This document shows positions 7,608-16,821 of a stretch of DNA of 34,774 nucleotides, piece by piece; position 1 is the first letter of the stretch; each line of letters starts with the position of its first letter. A program made the position numbers and the translations under genes. The notes under the pieces were generated by a model. That model saw only the letters and a list, made by a program, of their open reading frames with translations. It ran no database searches and was not told the DNA's origin. Source of the stretch: Thermoprotei archaeon (lineage in GTDB: Archaea > Thermoproteota > Thermoprotei > QMSL01 > B3-G16); contig JAGGXX010000013.1 of NCBI GenBank assembly GCA_021162845.1, positions 1 through 34,774 on the forward strand, read 5' to 3'.

Positions 7608-9398
7608 CTAAGCGAACGCGAATAACATGGACATCAGTATATCAGCAATCATAGAGCTAGCCATTAATCCCGTAGAGATTAAGAGGCCTTTCTCCCTGAA
7701 ATACTCCTTCCCATACCTCCTATCAGTGTATAGCCTTACGAGGCCTCCTATTCCCATAGCCGTCACGTAGTGAGGAGGAAGGAGGAGACCTATTGCAAGG
7801 CCCATCATGGACATAGGGGTTAGCACCTCTAGCAACGCGCCTATTAATCCCCCTAATATGAAGAAACGCGGATCTAAGGTACCGCCACCAGTTAAACTAC
7901 CAGTCGCTAGCATACGTACATAAAGGGCTGTCTGAAGTAGCCCTAGGGAGGGCATAGTGGATGTGCCAAAGCCTAAGTTCTTCCATAGCAGGAGGGTCAA
8001 CGCAGCACTAAGCAGGAACGTAGGTATCCAGCCTATGAGCTTGCCCTTAACGATGTCGCTCTTATCTATCCCCAGCATGTCCTTGTACTTTATTAATCCG
8101 ACAACGCTGGGACCGGTCCAAGGGGAAGGCCTGAAGTAACTTAAGGCTAGATATGCCGAATAGCCGCGATAACCGCTTAGAAACACCGGTATGTCGTATA
8201 ACATTATGCCCAGGACCCCCATGGTCATCCCGGTCTCACCAGCCATCTTGGTCAGCATTACGAACTCTAAGAAGCCGGCCAAGAATACTGAATAGAGCAC
8301 GAAGGCTAGCGAGGAGAGAGGGGGAAAGGGCTCAAGCGGATTTAGTACGTACGCTAGAATGAATATCAGGAGGAGCAGAGAGGTTACTAAGTATAACAGG
8401 CCCCTATTCCTGAGGATCCGATTCCACATCACGCGATATAGCTCCCCAAAACCTCTTCCTAGTTCCTTTTTACTTTTAGCGCCCATCAACCTCCTTTCTA
8501 GCATGGCTAGAAGTGATAAGCACGCACTACCTATGAGAAGCATGCCAAGGGCAGGGGATGCCGAGAAACCGAAGATGAGCGAGTTATATAGCTCGTTAAG
8601 CTCATAAGAGAAGCTCACCATGCCTTTAGAGGATAGGATCGGCAATAGCAGTAGATAGAGCACTAAACCAGAGGCCATGAGACTTAACGATACACTCGCG
8701 CTGATTATGTACCCCATTGCCATGAACCCTAGGTTGAGGGATAGAGCCAGGACCGAGCCATACGGCAGGTAGTAGGATAGGTTAATTAGCATTAAGTTCA
8801 CCCCGGTAAGCGCTGATAGGAGTCTAATCGATAGAGTTACGCCAAGCCCTAGGATTATGGCTATCACCACCCTTCTGACGGATTCGCCTCCTTTAAAGCA
8901 CGCCTCTATGAGGGAGGCCGACATAGCGATATTGGGGAATACCATCCTCTCCTCGGAGGCCAGATCTTCACCTAGGACGAGGCTCATTATCAAGCCGAGA
9001 CCCGTTGATATGAGCTGTAGGCAGAAGAGCGTGAATAAGGGGATCACCCAGTAACGCAAGTCAAGGGACTTAGCCAGTATTACCTCCTTTGGGGGGATGA
9101 GCCAGGCAGGCAGGACGACGTCATTGAAACGCTCGATCATGTATATGGAGGCCCCCAAGACCCAGTAAGCCTGGAGGAAACTCGTGCTGATCAGATATAC
9201 TATCGAGACCTCCTTAAGCGATTCATTCCCTGAACTCCTACTGAAGAGGCTAAATGCCACCAGAACCGCTATTACGCCTAGGCTTATCCCCATACCGAAG
9301 TTTATGCCCAGATACGTATTCACGCAGACGCCTAATGTCGCAAAGCATAGCCCAGTGAGCGTGGCCCTAAGCGTAAAGCCCCTTGAGCCTTGTTTCAT
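7608..9398 (-). CDS. OPT-like / DUF6785-like multi-pass transporter
   Basis: Integral membrane protein of 596 aa with roughly 14 hydrophobic segments across its length. The start (FTLRATLTGLCFATLGVCVNTYLGINFG) resembles the first helix of oligopeptide-transporter-family (OPT) proteins, in which a YLG(L/I) motif is conserved, and the later ERMVFPNIA and the C-terminal GLLISTGLMASSMIADI also fit OPT-like or DUF6785-type sequences. It probably moves peptides, metal chelates or another organic solute by secondary transport. The start is the ATG at 9398. The upstream region shared with the MarC-like gene holds a 7-bp inverted repeat around a TATA-like core. Superfamily assignment is moderate; the substrate is unknown. 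Confidence 0.65.
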   Translation of the reverse strand: MKQGSRGFTLRATLTGLCFATLGVCVNTYLGINFGMGISLGVIAVLVAFSLFSRSSGNESLKEVSIVYLISTSFLQAYWVLGASIYMIERFNDVVLPAWLIPPKEVILAKSLDLRYWVIPLFTLFCLQLISTGLGLIMSLVLGEDLASEERMVFPNIAMSASLIEACFKGGESVRRVVIAIILGLGVTLSIRLLSALTGVNLMLINLSYYLPYGSVLALSLNLGFMAMGYIISASVSLSLMASGLVLYLLLLPILSSKGMVSFSYELNELYNSLIFGFSASPALGMLLIGSACLSLLAMLERRLMGAKSKKELGRGFGELYRVMWNRILRNRGLLYLVTSLLLLIFILAYVLNPLEPFPPLSSLAFVLYSVFLAGFLEFVMLTKMAGETGMTMGVLGIMLYDIPVFLSGYRGYSAYLALSYFRPSPWTGPSVVGLIKYKDMLGIDKSDIVKGKLIGWIPTFLLSAALTLLLWKNLGFGTSTMPSLGLLQTALYVRMLATGSLTGGGTLDPRFFILGGLIGALLEVLTPMSMMGLAIGLLLPPHYVTAMGIGGLVRLYTDRRYGKEYFREKGLLISTGLMASSMIADILMSMLFAFA

Positions 9399-9432
9399 GA
9401 CGCTACACCAGCCATCCCTTGAGCATGGAACG

Positions 9433-9451
9433 GACGCTTAATTAAAGCGTC
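9433..9451. promoter_or_regulatory. Inverted repeat around a TTAATTAA core, divergent promoter
   Basis: GACGCTT-AATTA-AAGCGTC is a perfect 7-bp inverted repeat with a 5-base centre. Its core TTAATTAA lies about 40-45 bases before the minus-strand transporter start, where a TATA box belongs. A second TATA-like stretch (ATATACATAAAA, about 9455-9466) could serve the plus-strand MarC-like gene. The arms could bind a regulator that blocks the TATA box. Confidence 0.4.
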
Positions 9452-9505
9452 TGAATATACATAAAACTCTAGTGCTCACTACTGAACAATGGGGGCTAAA
9501 GGGTC

Positions 9506-10114
9506 GTGGACATATCCTTGGCCTCAGTTGATGTCAATGCTTATATCGAGGCGTTCCTCCTGCTTTTCGTAGTATTCGATGCTGTAGGGAATGCCCCCAT
9601 ATTTTATGCGCTTACGCGAGAGTATACTAAGGAGGAGAAAACGCAAATTTACATAAAGTCGCTGATGGTTGCGGCGATCCTGTTATTAGGCTTCGCCTTC
9701 TTGGGTGATGTGATATTCGCTTACTTCCATATAACGCTTGATGACCTTAGGATCGCAGGCGGTCTCTTACTTTTCATGCTAGCCATAGAAGGCCTGCTAG
9801 GACGCGAGGAAGCGCAACTGATGAAGAGTGAGGATATAGCGATAGTGCCTATGGCTACGCCACTGTTAGCTGGTCCGGGGAGCATATACACGGTTATATA
9901 CATAAATTCGGTACACGGCCCTTTCCCAACGCTCTTCGCAATAGCCTTTAACGTATGCGTAGCATTGCTCATATTCAAGTACGTGGAGTACCTGCTCAGG
10001 AAACTTGGTCGGAATCTAATAGCGGTCCTCTCACGTATCCTAGCGTTTATACTAGCGGCAATGGCCATATCCATGATCAGGGAAGGCATAGTGAGCGTGC
10101 TATCTAAGCTTTGA
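9506..10114 (+). CDS. MarC family integral membrane protein
   Basis: Six-helix membrane protein of the MarC/UPF0056 family. Visible family features are FVVFDAVGNAPIF in the first helix, a mid-protein stretch DDLRIAGGLLLFMLAIEGL, and MATPLLAGPGSI, which is the hallmark PLLAGPG motif; helices continue to the C terminus. Length of 202 aa matches the family. The start is GTG 9506; upstream purines (AAAGGG) are a weak SD. Despite the name, the family's link to multiple antibiotic resistance is not supported and its function is unknown. It is divergent from the OPT-like transporter and separated from the ATP synthase operon by 180 bases with its own promoter. Confidence 0.9.
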   Translation: MDISLASVDVNAYIEAFLLLFVVFDAVGNAPIFYALTREYTKEEKTQIYIKSLMVAAILLLGFAFLGDVIFAYFHITLDDLRIAGGLLLFMLAIEGLLGREEAQLMKSEDIAIVPMATPLLAGPGSIYTVIYINSVHGPFPTLFAIAFNVCVALLIFKYVEYLLRKLGRNLIAVLSRILAFILAAMAISMIREGIVSVLSKL

Positions 10115-10198
10115 GTGACCGACATATTTCTCTTAAACAAGTATTTTAGCTATCCTGAGCAACTTAGAGCATTTTTCATCGATCTTTAAAGGATAGCG

Positions 10199-10268
10199 CA
10201 TATATGAATAGTGCTTAGGTTCTTTAGAAAGAGAAACCTCGTCCCCAGTGAAATAACGTTTAATTATT
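10199..10268 (+). promoter_or_regulatory. Promoter region of the ATP synthase operon
   Basis: Two TATA-like stretches precede atpF: GCATATATG near 10199 and GTTTAATTATT near 10258-10268. The second places transcription start around 10288, just before the ATG at 10295. AAGGGGATT is the SD-like leader. No coding sequence is evident between 10115 and 10294. Confidence 0.4.
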
Positions 10269-10294
10269 CCTCCTGACGTAAAGTAAAGGGGATT

Positions 10295-10615
10295 ATGAGC
10301 ATCGTTATCATATCAGCCAATGAGTGCGCTAGGGCATTTGAACTAGTTGGGGCAAGGTGCGTTATAGCGACAGATCAAAGCGAGGCCGAGATGGCCTTCA
10401 TGGAGGCCATCACCATGCATCCTACAATAATAGTGCTAGATGAAGATGTTGCTGAGATGGTATCGGAGTTACAGCATAAGCTGTTCAAGGACTTGAAAGA
10501 GCCGCCCATGATCGCTATAATACCGAGCTTCACCAAAGCACGAGGTACGAGGCTTAGTCAGCTCTATGATATGATAAGCCGAGCCGTGGGGGTGAGGCTT
10601 AGATGGCAGAGCTAG
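10295..10615 (+). CDS. atpF: A-type ATP synthase subunit F
   Basis: Small central-stalk subunit of the A1 sector, sitting with subunit D in the rotor. The 106-aa sequence has the expected Rossmann-like pattern: a first strand SIVIISA, a mid strand TIIVLDEDVAEMV, and PPMIAIIPS near the C-terminal third, which is the typical P-x-I-hydrophobic-x-I-P motif. It is the first gene of the F-H-E-A-B-D-C operon and overlaps the next gene by 13 bases. Being first, it is unlike the common euryarchaeal order, in which H, I and K precede E, C and F. The assignment is firm from context and motifs. Confidence 0.9.
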   Translation: MSIVIISANECARAFELVGARCVIATDQSEAEMAFMEAITMHPTIIVLDEDVAEMVSELQHKLFKDLKEPPMIAIIPSFTKARGTRLSQLYDMISRAVGVRLRWQS

Positions 10616-10932
10616 CGGATATAAACCTAGTTGAGTTAATGGAAGAGGAGAGAAAGGCGGAGGAAATAGTAGCTGAGGCGAAGAAGCGAGCTGAGGAGAT
10701 AATTAAGGAGGCGGAGGCAGAGGCAAGGGCGCTAATAGCAGAGGCCGAGAAGTCGGATATAGACGTTAGATATAGGGCGCTCGAGGAAAGCAAGCTCGAT
10801 AAGGAGATAGCGAGTATGGAGAGGGAGTTTCAAGATGAGATAAAACGCCTTAGGAGACGAGCTGAGGAAAAGCTTGAGGAGGCTATAAAATACCTATTTG
10901 AGGTGATAATCTATGGGGGAGACGGCTCTTGA
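10603..10932 (+). CDS. atpH: A-type ATP synthase peripheral-stalk subunit H (G-like)
   Basis: A 109-aa, highly charged coiled-coil protein. From about residue 12 to 75 it is a continuous Ala/Glu/Lys heptad pattern (EERKAEEIVAEAKKRAEEI), the hallmark of the H/G stalk subunit that pairs with E to form the peripheral stator. It overlaps atpF by 13 bases and atpE by 20, so translation is probably coupled. GGGGGTGAGG before its ATG is the SD. There is no transmembrane helix. Identity rests on composition, size and position, because H subunits diverge strongly in sequence. Confidence 0.8.
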   Translation: MAELADINLVELMEEERKAEEIVAEAKKRAEEIIKEAEAEARALIAEAEKSDIDVRYRALEESKLDKEIASMEREFQDEIKRLRRRAEEKLEEAIKYLFEVIIYGGDGS

Positions 10933-11545
10933 AGCCCTCAAGCAAGAGATAAGAGAGCTCGCTAGGAAGGAGGCCGAGAGGATAATAGAGGAAGCTAAGA
11001 TCAAGGCAGATGCGATAATAAAGCAGGCTAAACAGCGAGCAGAAGAGATAGCTAGGGCGAAGGTCGAACGAGGGATAAAGGAAGCCAGAAGGAACATAAG
11101 CTCAAGAATAGCGGCCATAAAGATGAAGAGGAGACAGGAAATAGCCAGGCTAAAGGAGGAATACGTCGAGAAAGTATTTCAGGAGGTACATAAAAGGCTA
11201 GAGGAATTCGTAGCCAATAATAGGGAGGAGTACGCCAAGGTACTCCGTAACTTAGTGCTCGAAGCGCTAAGTGAGATAAGTAGTCATGGCGATGAGTTCC
11301 TCATCCTAATAAACGAAAAGGATAGGGACATACTATATGAGGCATTAGCCGATATAGAGGAGAGGATGTATAAAGCCTTGGGACGGAGGATTAGGCTATC
11401 GATAGAGGAGGAGCTAGAATGCATGGGAGGAGCTATAGTCGCCACTAAGGATCGTAGGGTTTATTACAACAATACGCTCGAGGCGCGCCTTCACTATGCT
11501 AGGGAGAGGTACGCCGAGAGGATATTGAGAATATTATTTGGGTGA
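10913..11545 (+). CDS. atpE: A-type ATP synthase subunit E
   Basis: Peripheral-stalk subunit that joins the catalytic head to subunit I. The N-terminal half (about 1-100) is a long Ala/Lys/Glu helix forming a coiled coil with subunit H; the C-terminal half is a globular alpha/beta domain ending GGAIVATKDRRVYYNNTLEARL, the characteristic E-subunit region (GG-hydrophobic-hydrophobic, N-N-T-x-x-x-R). Length 210 aa is normal. GAGGTGAT lies five bases before the ATG, inside the end of atpH. The stop lies five bases before the atpA ATG. Confidence 0.92.
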   Translation: MGETALEALKQEIRELARKEAERIIEEAKIKADAIIKQAKQRAEEIARAKVERGIKEARRNISSRIAAIKMKRRQEIARLKEEYVEKVFQEVHKRLEEFVANNREEYAKVLRNLVLEALSEISSHGDEFLILINEKDRDILYEALADIEERMYKALGRRIRLSIEEELECMGGAIVATKDRRVYYNNTLEARLHYARERYAERILRILFG

Positions 11546-11550
11546 TCATT

Positions 11551-13344
11551 ATGGAGCGAAGGGGTGTTATTGAGAGGATAAAGGGGCCAGTGGTAATAGC
11601 ATCGGGTGTGAAGAACGTACAAATCGGGGAAATAGTAGAAGTAGGGGAGGAAGGCCTTATAGGGGAAGTGATAAGGGTCAGTATGGACAACTTCACGGTC
11701 CAGGTCTATGAATCCACAAGCGGCCTTAAACCGGGTGAGCCGGTTTTAGCTACTGGCAAGCGCTTAGTAGCGGAGCTAGGACCGGGCTTGATAACCGCGA
11801 TATACGATGGACTTCAAAGACCCCTGGAGGAGATATACAGACTCAAAGGTCCCTTCATAGAAAGGGGGATAAAGGTAAACGCCTTACCGAGGGATAGGAA
11901 GTGGGAATTCAAGCCCCTAGTTAAGAAAGGGGATGTAGTCGAAGAAGGTGATGTGATAGGGGTCGTTGAGGAGTCCAGGCTCGTGGAACATCGCATCTTG
12001 GTACCTCCTGGTATTAGAGGGGAAATAATTAGGGTAGAAGAGGGATCGTTTAAGGTCGACGAGACAGTCGCTGTAATCAAGAAAGGAGAGGAAGAACATA
12101 ACGTGAAGCTGATGCATGAATGGCCCGTTAGGGTACCGAGGCCCTTTAAGGCGAGGCTCTCACTTGAGACGCCATTGGTTACCGGTCAGAGGGTCCTAGA
12201 TACATTCTTCCCTGTTGCTAAAGGAGGCGCCGCTTGCATAGTAGGCGGATTCGGAACGGGTAAAACTGTGACCTTACATAAGGTAGCGATGTGGAGCGAT
12301 ACCGACATAGTGGTCTATATCGGATGTGGCGAGAGAGGTAATGAAATGTGCGAGTTATTAACGGAATTCCCAAAGTTAATAGATCCTAGGAAGAAGGTTC
12401 CCCTCCTAGAGAGGACAGTATTGATAGCCAATACCAGCAACATGCCAGTCTCGGCCAGGGAAGCTAGCATATACATGGGGATCACCATAGCCGAATACTA
12501 TCGTGATCAAGGTTATCACGTCACCTTGATAGCCGATTCCACCTCGAGATGGGCTGAGGCGCTCCGAGAGATCTCAGGACGCCTTGAGGAGATGCCTGTA
12601 GAGAGCGGCTTTCCGGCCTATCTGCCCGATAGGCTCGCCGAGTTCTACGAGAGGGCTGGTAGGGTCAAGACCATTGGGAGGCCCGAGAGGGAGGGATCAG
12701 TGACCATACTTGGCGCTGTATCCCCTCCCGGTGGCGACTATAATGAGCCCGTCACAATACATACGTTACGCTTCGTCGGTGCGCTATGGGCACTGGATAC
12801 AGAGCTAGCATATAGGAGGCACTTCCCAGCCATAAACTGGCTCAGGAGCTTCAGCCAATATGCGGATGAGGTCGAGAAATGGTGGGCTAAACAGTTCCCT
12901 GAGTTCCCCAGGTATAGGCGCAGAGCCTTGAGGCTCCTCACGATAGCCTCTGAGATAGAGGCCATAGCTAGCGTGGTAGGTGAAGGTGCATTACCCGATG
13001 ACCAGAGGCTTATACTACTCACAGCGGAATTACTTAAAGAAGGCTTCCTTAGACAAGTGGCCATGACCGGAGAGGACACGTTCTGCATACCTGAGAAACA
13101 ATACCTGTTGGTCAAGATGATCATGGACTTTTACGATAGAGCCTACGTCCTAATTAGGAATAAGGTCCCTATAGATGAGATAGCAGGTCTACCAGAGGTC
13201 TTCAAGATGATGAGGGTTAAGGAGGACGAGAGAGGCTTAATAGCCGTTAAGGAGCTTTATAAGCAGGTTATTGAAGCTCTTAACCAGATAGCGGGGAAGT
13301 ACGGCATAGATCTGGAGGAGGTGATACAGGTTGGCGGAAAGTGA
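11551..13344 (+). CDS. atpA: A-type ATP synthase catalytic subunit A
   Basis: Catalytic nucleotide-binding subunit of the A1 head. In order: N-terminal beta-barrel (1-75), the non-homologous bulge region (about 110-190), nucleotide-binding domain and C-terminal helical domain. The Walker A loop reads GGFGTGKT (residues 232-239), differing from the usual GPFGSGKT at two positions. GERGNEM (with the catalytic Glu), [23 protein letters not shown] and the [15 protein letters not shown] stretch are all present. There is no intein; the length (597 aa) is uninterrupted. ATG 11551 is chosen over GTG 11542 because GGTGAT lies four bases upstream. It overlaps atpB by 14 bases. Confidence 0.97.
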   Translation: MERRGVIERIKGPVVIASGVKNVQIGEIVEVGEEGLIGEVIRVSMDNFTVQVYESTSGLKPGEPVLATGKRLVAELGPGLITAIYDGLQRPLEEIYRLKGPFIERGIKVNALPRDRKWEFKPLVKKGDVVEEGDVIGVVEESRLVEHRILVPPGIRGEIIRVEEGSFKVDETVAVIKKGEEEHNVKLMHEWPVRVPRPFKARLSLETPLVTGQRVLDTFFPVAKGGAACIVGGFGTGKTVTLHKVAMWSDTDIVVYIGCGERGNEMCELLTEFPKLIDPRKKVPLLERTVLIANTSNMPVSAREASIYMGITIAEYYRDQGYHVTLIADSTSRWAEALREISGRLEEMPVESGFPAYLPDRLAEFYERAGRVKTIGRPEREGSVTILGAVSPPGGDYNEPVTIHTLRFVGALWALDTELAYRRHFPAINWLRSFSQYADEVEKWWAKQFPEFPRYRRRALRLLTIASEIEAIASVVGEGALPDDQRLILLTAELLKEGFLRQVAMTGEDTFCIPEKQYLLVKMIMDFYDRAYVLIRNKVPIDEIAGLPEVFKMMRVKEDERGLIAVKELYKQVIEALNQIAGKYGIDLEEVIQVGGK

Positions 13345-14770
13345 TAGGGGCATCATCTCCTTAATGAAGGGATGGTATGGCACAGTCTATAGAGGCGTGA
13401 AGGAGATAAGGGGTTCGTTGATGATCATAGAGGATGTCAAGGACGTAAGGTACGAGGAAGTGGTAAGGATAATGGGACCAGATGGGGTCGAGAGGCTAGG
13501 AAGGGTATTGGAAGTAAGCAAGGACATGGCGGTAGTGCAGATATTGGGGGATAGAGAGGGATTAGAGGCTAATTGCTTAGTTAAGTTCACGGGCTCTACG
13601 TTCGAGATACCCATCTCAGATGAGGTAATGGGACGGGTATTTAACGGCAGGTTTGAACCATTAGATGGACTCCCGCCGGTGGTATCAGGGGATAAGCGGG
13701 ACATAAATGGTGCGCCCATAAATCCCTATGCCCGTGTTTATCCTCACGATTTCATTCAGACAGGCATATCGGCCATAGACGGCATGCTCTCGCTCATAAG
13801 GGGGCAGAAGCTACCAATCTTCTCCTACAGCGGATTGCCCCATAACGTCTTAGCCGCACAGGTAGCCCGACAAGCTACGGTCTTAGGTAAGGAGGAGGAG
13901 TTTGCTGTCGTCTTCGCAGGCATAGGCTTACGCAGCGTAGAGGCACGATACTTCATGGAGGAATTCAAGAGGAGTGGAGCTCTCGAGAGGTCAGTCCTAA
14001 TCCTTAATCTAGCCGACGATCCTGCTGTAGAGAGAATCTTGACGCCTAGGATAGCGTTAACCGTAGCCGAATACTTAGCTTTCGAGATGGAGATGCACGT
14101 ATTGACCATACTGACGGACATGACGAATTACTGTGAAGCACTGAGGGAGATTAGCACGGCTAGGGAGGAGGTACCTGGAAGAGGAGGTTACCCAGGCTAC
14201 ATGTATAGCGATCTCGCGACCATATACGAGAGAGCAGGCATAATAAAGGGCAGAAAGGGATCCCTTACCATGATGCCTATCCTCACGATGCCGGGAGGAG
14301 ACCTTCGACATCCAATACCCGACCTCACGGGATACATAACCGAGGGGCAGATAATACTGAGCCCAGAACTTCACGCTAAAGGCATATACCCGCCTATTAA
14401 CGTACTTCCGTCGCTGAGCAGGCTGATGAAAAGCGGCATTGGAACGGGTAGGACTAGGGAGGATCATAGGTACGTGGCTGACCAGCTATACGATGCTTAT
14501 TCGAGAGGGATAAAGGCTAGGGATCTAGCTAAGATAGTCGGCGAAGTAGGGCTTAGTGAACGCATGAGGAGGTATCTGAAGTTCGCTGATGAATTTGAGA
14601 GAAGGTTCCTAAGTCAGGGAGTATATGAAAATAGAAGCATTGAGGAGACCTTAGATCTAGCTTGGGACGTATTATCGATAATACCTGAGGAGGAGCTCGT
14701 GAGGATACCCAGGGAATACATAGAGACGTATCACCCGAAGTATAGAGGTGTCGAGGTTGAGCTCCCTTAG
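13331..14770 (+). CDS. atpB: A-type ATP synthase regulatory subunit B
   Basis: Non-catalytic nucleotide-binding subunit that alternates with A in the hexameric head. Typical segments are [20 protein letters not shown] in place of a P-loop, [51 protein letters not shown] and [35 protein letters not shown]. It is 479 aa, close to the family norm. The start is TTG 13331: a perfect GGAGGTGAT at 13317-13325 sits five bases before it, inside the end of atpA. It overlaps atpD by 14 bases. The codon after the start is GCG (Ala). Confidence 0.97.
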   Translation: MAESDRGIISLMKGWYGTVYRGVKEIRGSLMIIEDVKDVRYEEVVRIMGPDGVERLGRVLEVSKDMAVVQILGDREGLEANCLVKFTGSTFEIPISDEVMGRVFNGRFEPLDGLPPVVSGDKRDINGAPINPYARVYPHDFIQTGISAIDGMLSLIRGQKLPIFSYSGLPHNVLAAQVARQATVLGKEEEFAVVFAGIGLRSVEARYFMEEFKRSGALERSVLILNLADDPAVERILTPRIALTVAEYLAFEMEMHVLTILTDMTNYCEALREISTAREEVPGRGGYPGYMYSDLATIYERAGIIKGRKGSLTMMPILTMPGGDLRHPIPDLTGYITEGQIILSPELHAKGIYPPINVLPSLSRLMKSGIGTGRTREDHRYVADQLYDAYSRGIKARDLAKIVGEVGLSERMRRYLKFADEFERRFLSQGVYENRSIEETLDLAWDVLSIIPEEELVRIPREYIETYHPKYRGVEVELP

Positions 14771-15371
14771 GTACCTACCAGCGACCATAGGCACCTTAGT
14801 GAAATTAAGGGAACAGCTACAATTGGTCAGAAGGGGAAAGGAGATCTTAGAGATGAGGAGGGATCAGCTCATAAGGGAGATCTATCAGCTCCTGAGCGAG
14901 ATCAGGGAAAGGGAAAGATTAGAGAAGGAGTTCCTCAGGATATACGATAAGGTGAAGGAACTATATATGGTAATGAATGCGGACAACATCAGAAGCTATG
15001 CTAGAGTAGTAAGGAGGCCGGAGCTTAGGTTACTCTACGAAAGCCTAATGGGGGTTAAGGTGCCTAGGGTGGATATACTCAGTGAGCCTGACTTCAGCCA
15101 AGTAACCGATCTCGCCGTGCACGCTCTAGCCGAAGAGCTATGGAAGCTCCTCTATAGGCTTATTGAGATAACGAGAAAAGAAGCAGCGGTGGAGAACTTG
15201 AGCAAGGAGTTAGCCTATATCAACCGCGTAGTGAACTCCTTAGAGAAGAACATAATCCCACAACTCAATGAGAGCATACATTACGTAGAGGAGAAGGTCC
15301 AAGAGGAGAGCCTTAGTGAATTCGTAAGGATAAAGAAGGTCCGTGATGTCGTACAGAGGAGAAGGGGATAG
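14757..15371 (+). CDS. atpD: A-type ATP synthase subunit D
   Basis: Central rotor shaft subunit, equivalent in role to gamma of F-type enzymes. It is largely two long helices: the N-terminal part ([29 protein letters not shown]) carries the conserved basic L-x-x-G-x-x-(I/L)-L-x-x-(K/R)-R-D pattern, and the C-terminal helix ([14 protein letters not shown]) has the N-x-L-E-x-x-x-I-P motif typical of D subunits. The start is taken as TTG 14757, six bases after GAGGTG; GTG 14748 in the same frame would add three residues and lacks an upstream SD. It is followed by atpC after an 11-base gap. Confidence 0.93.
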   Translation: MSSLRYLPATIGTLVKLREQLQLVRRGKEILEMRRDQLIREIYQLLSEIRERERLEKEFLRIYDKVKELYMVMNADNIRSYARVVRRPELRLLYESLMGVKVPRVDILSEPDFSQVTDLAVHALAEELWKLLYRLIEITRKEAAVENLSKELAYINRVVNSLEKNIIPQLNESIHYVEEKVQEESLSEFVRIKKVRDVVQRRRG

Positions 15372-15382
15372 GGGCATTAACC

Positions 15383-16405
15383 ATGGAGGAATATCTAGTA
15401 GTTAGGGCACATGGCCTTAAGCTCAGGTTCTTGAAGCCAGAGGATTATGCCAGGCTCCTAGGTGCTACTTCCATAAGGGAGTTCTTCAACATACTGAGCT
15501 CCACTGATTATTCTGGATCGATAGAGGGACTACGATGGGAGAAAATAGGCCTCGAAGACTTCTTTAAGGTGGTCTTTAACAAGTACGTGGAACGCGTGGA
15601 ACTCATAAGCGGATATGCGCCTAGTGAACTGGGAAGGTTATTACGAACATATGCGCTCGGCAGGTATGAACTGATCAATTTGAAGAGAGCCTTAAGGGCC
15701 AAGGCCTTAGGCGAGCGTATAGAGATTGAGGATCTATGTCCTGTAGAGCTACATATACATCTTAACGAATTAGTCGAAGCGGAAGGATTAGAGGAATTAC
15801 TCTACATGCTCAGGAGTAGGGGTTACAGGTACGCAAGCAAGATGTATGACGTATATGTGACTAGCGGCTTCCTAGGCACCATAGAGTGTGGCCTTGAAGC
15901 GGATTATTATTCCTCACTATACGAAATGCTTAAGGAGGTGGCTACTGCAGAGGGAGTAAGAGAAATCCTTGACATAGAGGCTGACCTACGCTGGCTTTAT
16001 TGGTGTATAGTGTTCAAGTTTAAGAACCTTAAATTGACTAGAGTAATGACACCCTTAAGGGCCATGGGAAGGGAGTTAAGCGAAAGGATAGGGCCTTATA
16101 TAGAGGAGGCATATTTAGGTGATATACCGGCCCTCGTAGCCCAAGTGGTACGCTTCAGGGATCTAGAGGAGGCCTTAAGCAGGGCCATAAGGGAAGAAGA
16201 CTACGTACTTATAGAACATGCGCTTTCCTCAAAGCTCTATCGCGAGGCATATAGGGTGATGAGGCGCGATTTCGTAAGCTTAGCCTACGTGTTCGCCTTC
16301 ATACTAGCTTGTGAAATGGAAATGCGTAACCTCAATGCAATCTTCACGGGTAAAAAAGTAGGTCTACCCTCAAGTGAAATACAGCGCTTTCTCTTCACTT
16401 ACTAA
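15383..16405 (+). CDS. atpC: A-type ATP synthase subunit C (V-type d subunit)
   Basis: Socket-like subunit that couples the D/F central stalk to the K ring. The 340-aa all-helical sequence shows the three-fold internal pseudo-repeat of the family, with RTYALGRYELINLKRALRAKALG in the first half and EMEMRNLNAIFTGKKVGL near the end; E-x-R-N-L-x-x-I-x-x-G-K is the family's strongest motif. It is the last gene of the plus-strand operon. Its TAA overlaps the stop of the convergent atpK gene by 3-4 bases, so there is no space for a conventional terminator between them. Confidence 0.93.
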   Translation: MEEYLVVRAHGLKLRFLKPEDYARLLGATSIREFFNILSSTDYSGSIEGLRWEKIGLEDFFKVVFNKYVERVELISGYAPSELGRLLRTYALGRYELINLKRALRAKALGERIEIEDLCPVELHIHLNELVEAEGLEELLYMLRSRGYRYASKMYDVYVTSGFLGTIECGLEADYYSSLYEMLKEVATAEGVREILDIEADLRWLYWCIVFKFKNLKLTRVMTPLRAMGRELSERIGPYIEEAYLGDIPALVAQVVRFRDLEEALSRAIREEDYVLIEHALSSKLYREAYRVMRRDFVSLAYVFAFILACEMEMRNLNAIFTGKKVGLPSSEIQRFLFTY

Positions 16406-16791
16406 TGAGCCGCTGTGAGGATTAGTATCGCTATAAGCAGACCGTAAATCGCTATACCTTCTGCTAGACCTCCTAGGATCAGTACGAAGCTGCGTATTTC
16501 AGGACGTTCTACCATGGCTGCAAATCCAGCCGTAACGACGCCTTTCAGAGCGATGGCTGCTGCTAGACAGCTTAACCCAACGGCTATGGATGCACTTAGA
16601 CAGGGTAGGGAGACTTCCCCGGATCTGGAAGCCGATACCTCCTTGCTAAGACGCTGATTAATACCGGGATACATGCCTGCATAAATCCCTATTACGGTCA
16701 ATGAGAGCAGTGCAAGCATATTGGCTACTAGCGCTAGAATGAGCGTCTTTTTAGGGTTAAAATGTATACCATGACCACTTCGCTTGCTCAT
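16402..16791 (-). CDS. atpK: A-type ATP synthase rotor-ring subunit K (proteolipid)
   Basis: Membrane c-ring subunit carrying the ion-binding carboxylate. The sequence has a hydrophilic basic N terminus, a first hydrophobic segment (about 17-40), a polar loop, and then the helical hairpin. The last helix is LILGGLAEGIAIYGLLIAILIL, where the Glu in LAEG is the ion-binding residue. At about 129 aa it has one hairpin plus an extra N-terminal segment, which may be a cleaved signal or a third helix. The Gln and Thr ligands seen in Na+-binding rings (E-T-Q-A pattern) are absent. ATG 16791 is favoured over GTG 16797 because GGAGG lies eight bases upstream. It has its own promoter and lies on the strand opposite the A1 operon. 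Confidence 0.9.
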   Translation of the reverse strand: MSKRSGHGIHFNPKKTLILALVANMLALLSLTVIGIYAGMYPGINQRLSKEVSASRSGEVSLPCLSASIAVGLSCLAAAIALKGVVTAGFAAMVERPEIRSFVLILGGLAEGIAIYGLLIAILILTAAH

Positions 16792-16798
16792 GATCACT

Positions 16799-16821
16799 GC
16801 CTCCTATAGTTTATAGGAGGC
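16799..16821. promoter_or_regulatory. Perfect 10-bp inverted repeat over the atpK SD
   Basis: GCCTCCTATA-GTT-TATAGGAGGC, read on the plus strand. On the minus (coding) strand the promoter-distal arm contains the atpK SD GGAGG and the other arm the exactly complementary CCTCC. The repeat also lies between the atpK TATA box and its predicted transcription start, so it could act as a DNA operator or, if transcription starts further upstream, as an RNA hairpin hiding the SD. Confidence 0.6.

Noticed and set aside
10115-10294. Short ORF (GTG near 10211) between the MarC-like gene and atpF
   Set aside because: About 20 codons, no SD and no recognisable motif. The stretch is better explained as the ATP synthase promoter region.
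11551-13344. Possible intein in atpA, a known insertion site in archaea
   Set aside because: The catalytic subunit is continuous at normal length and the P-loop region shows no splicing-domain motifs.
14075-14467. A 130-codon minus-strand frame inside atpB
   Set aside because: Antisense to a highly conserved part of atpB, no SD and no recognisable domain.
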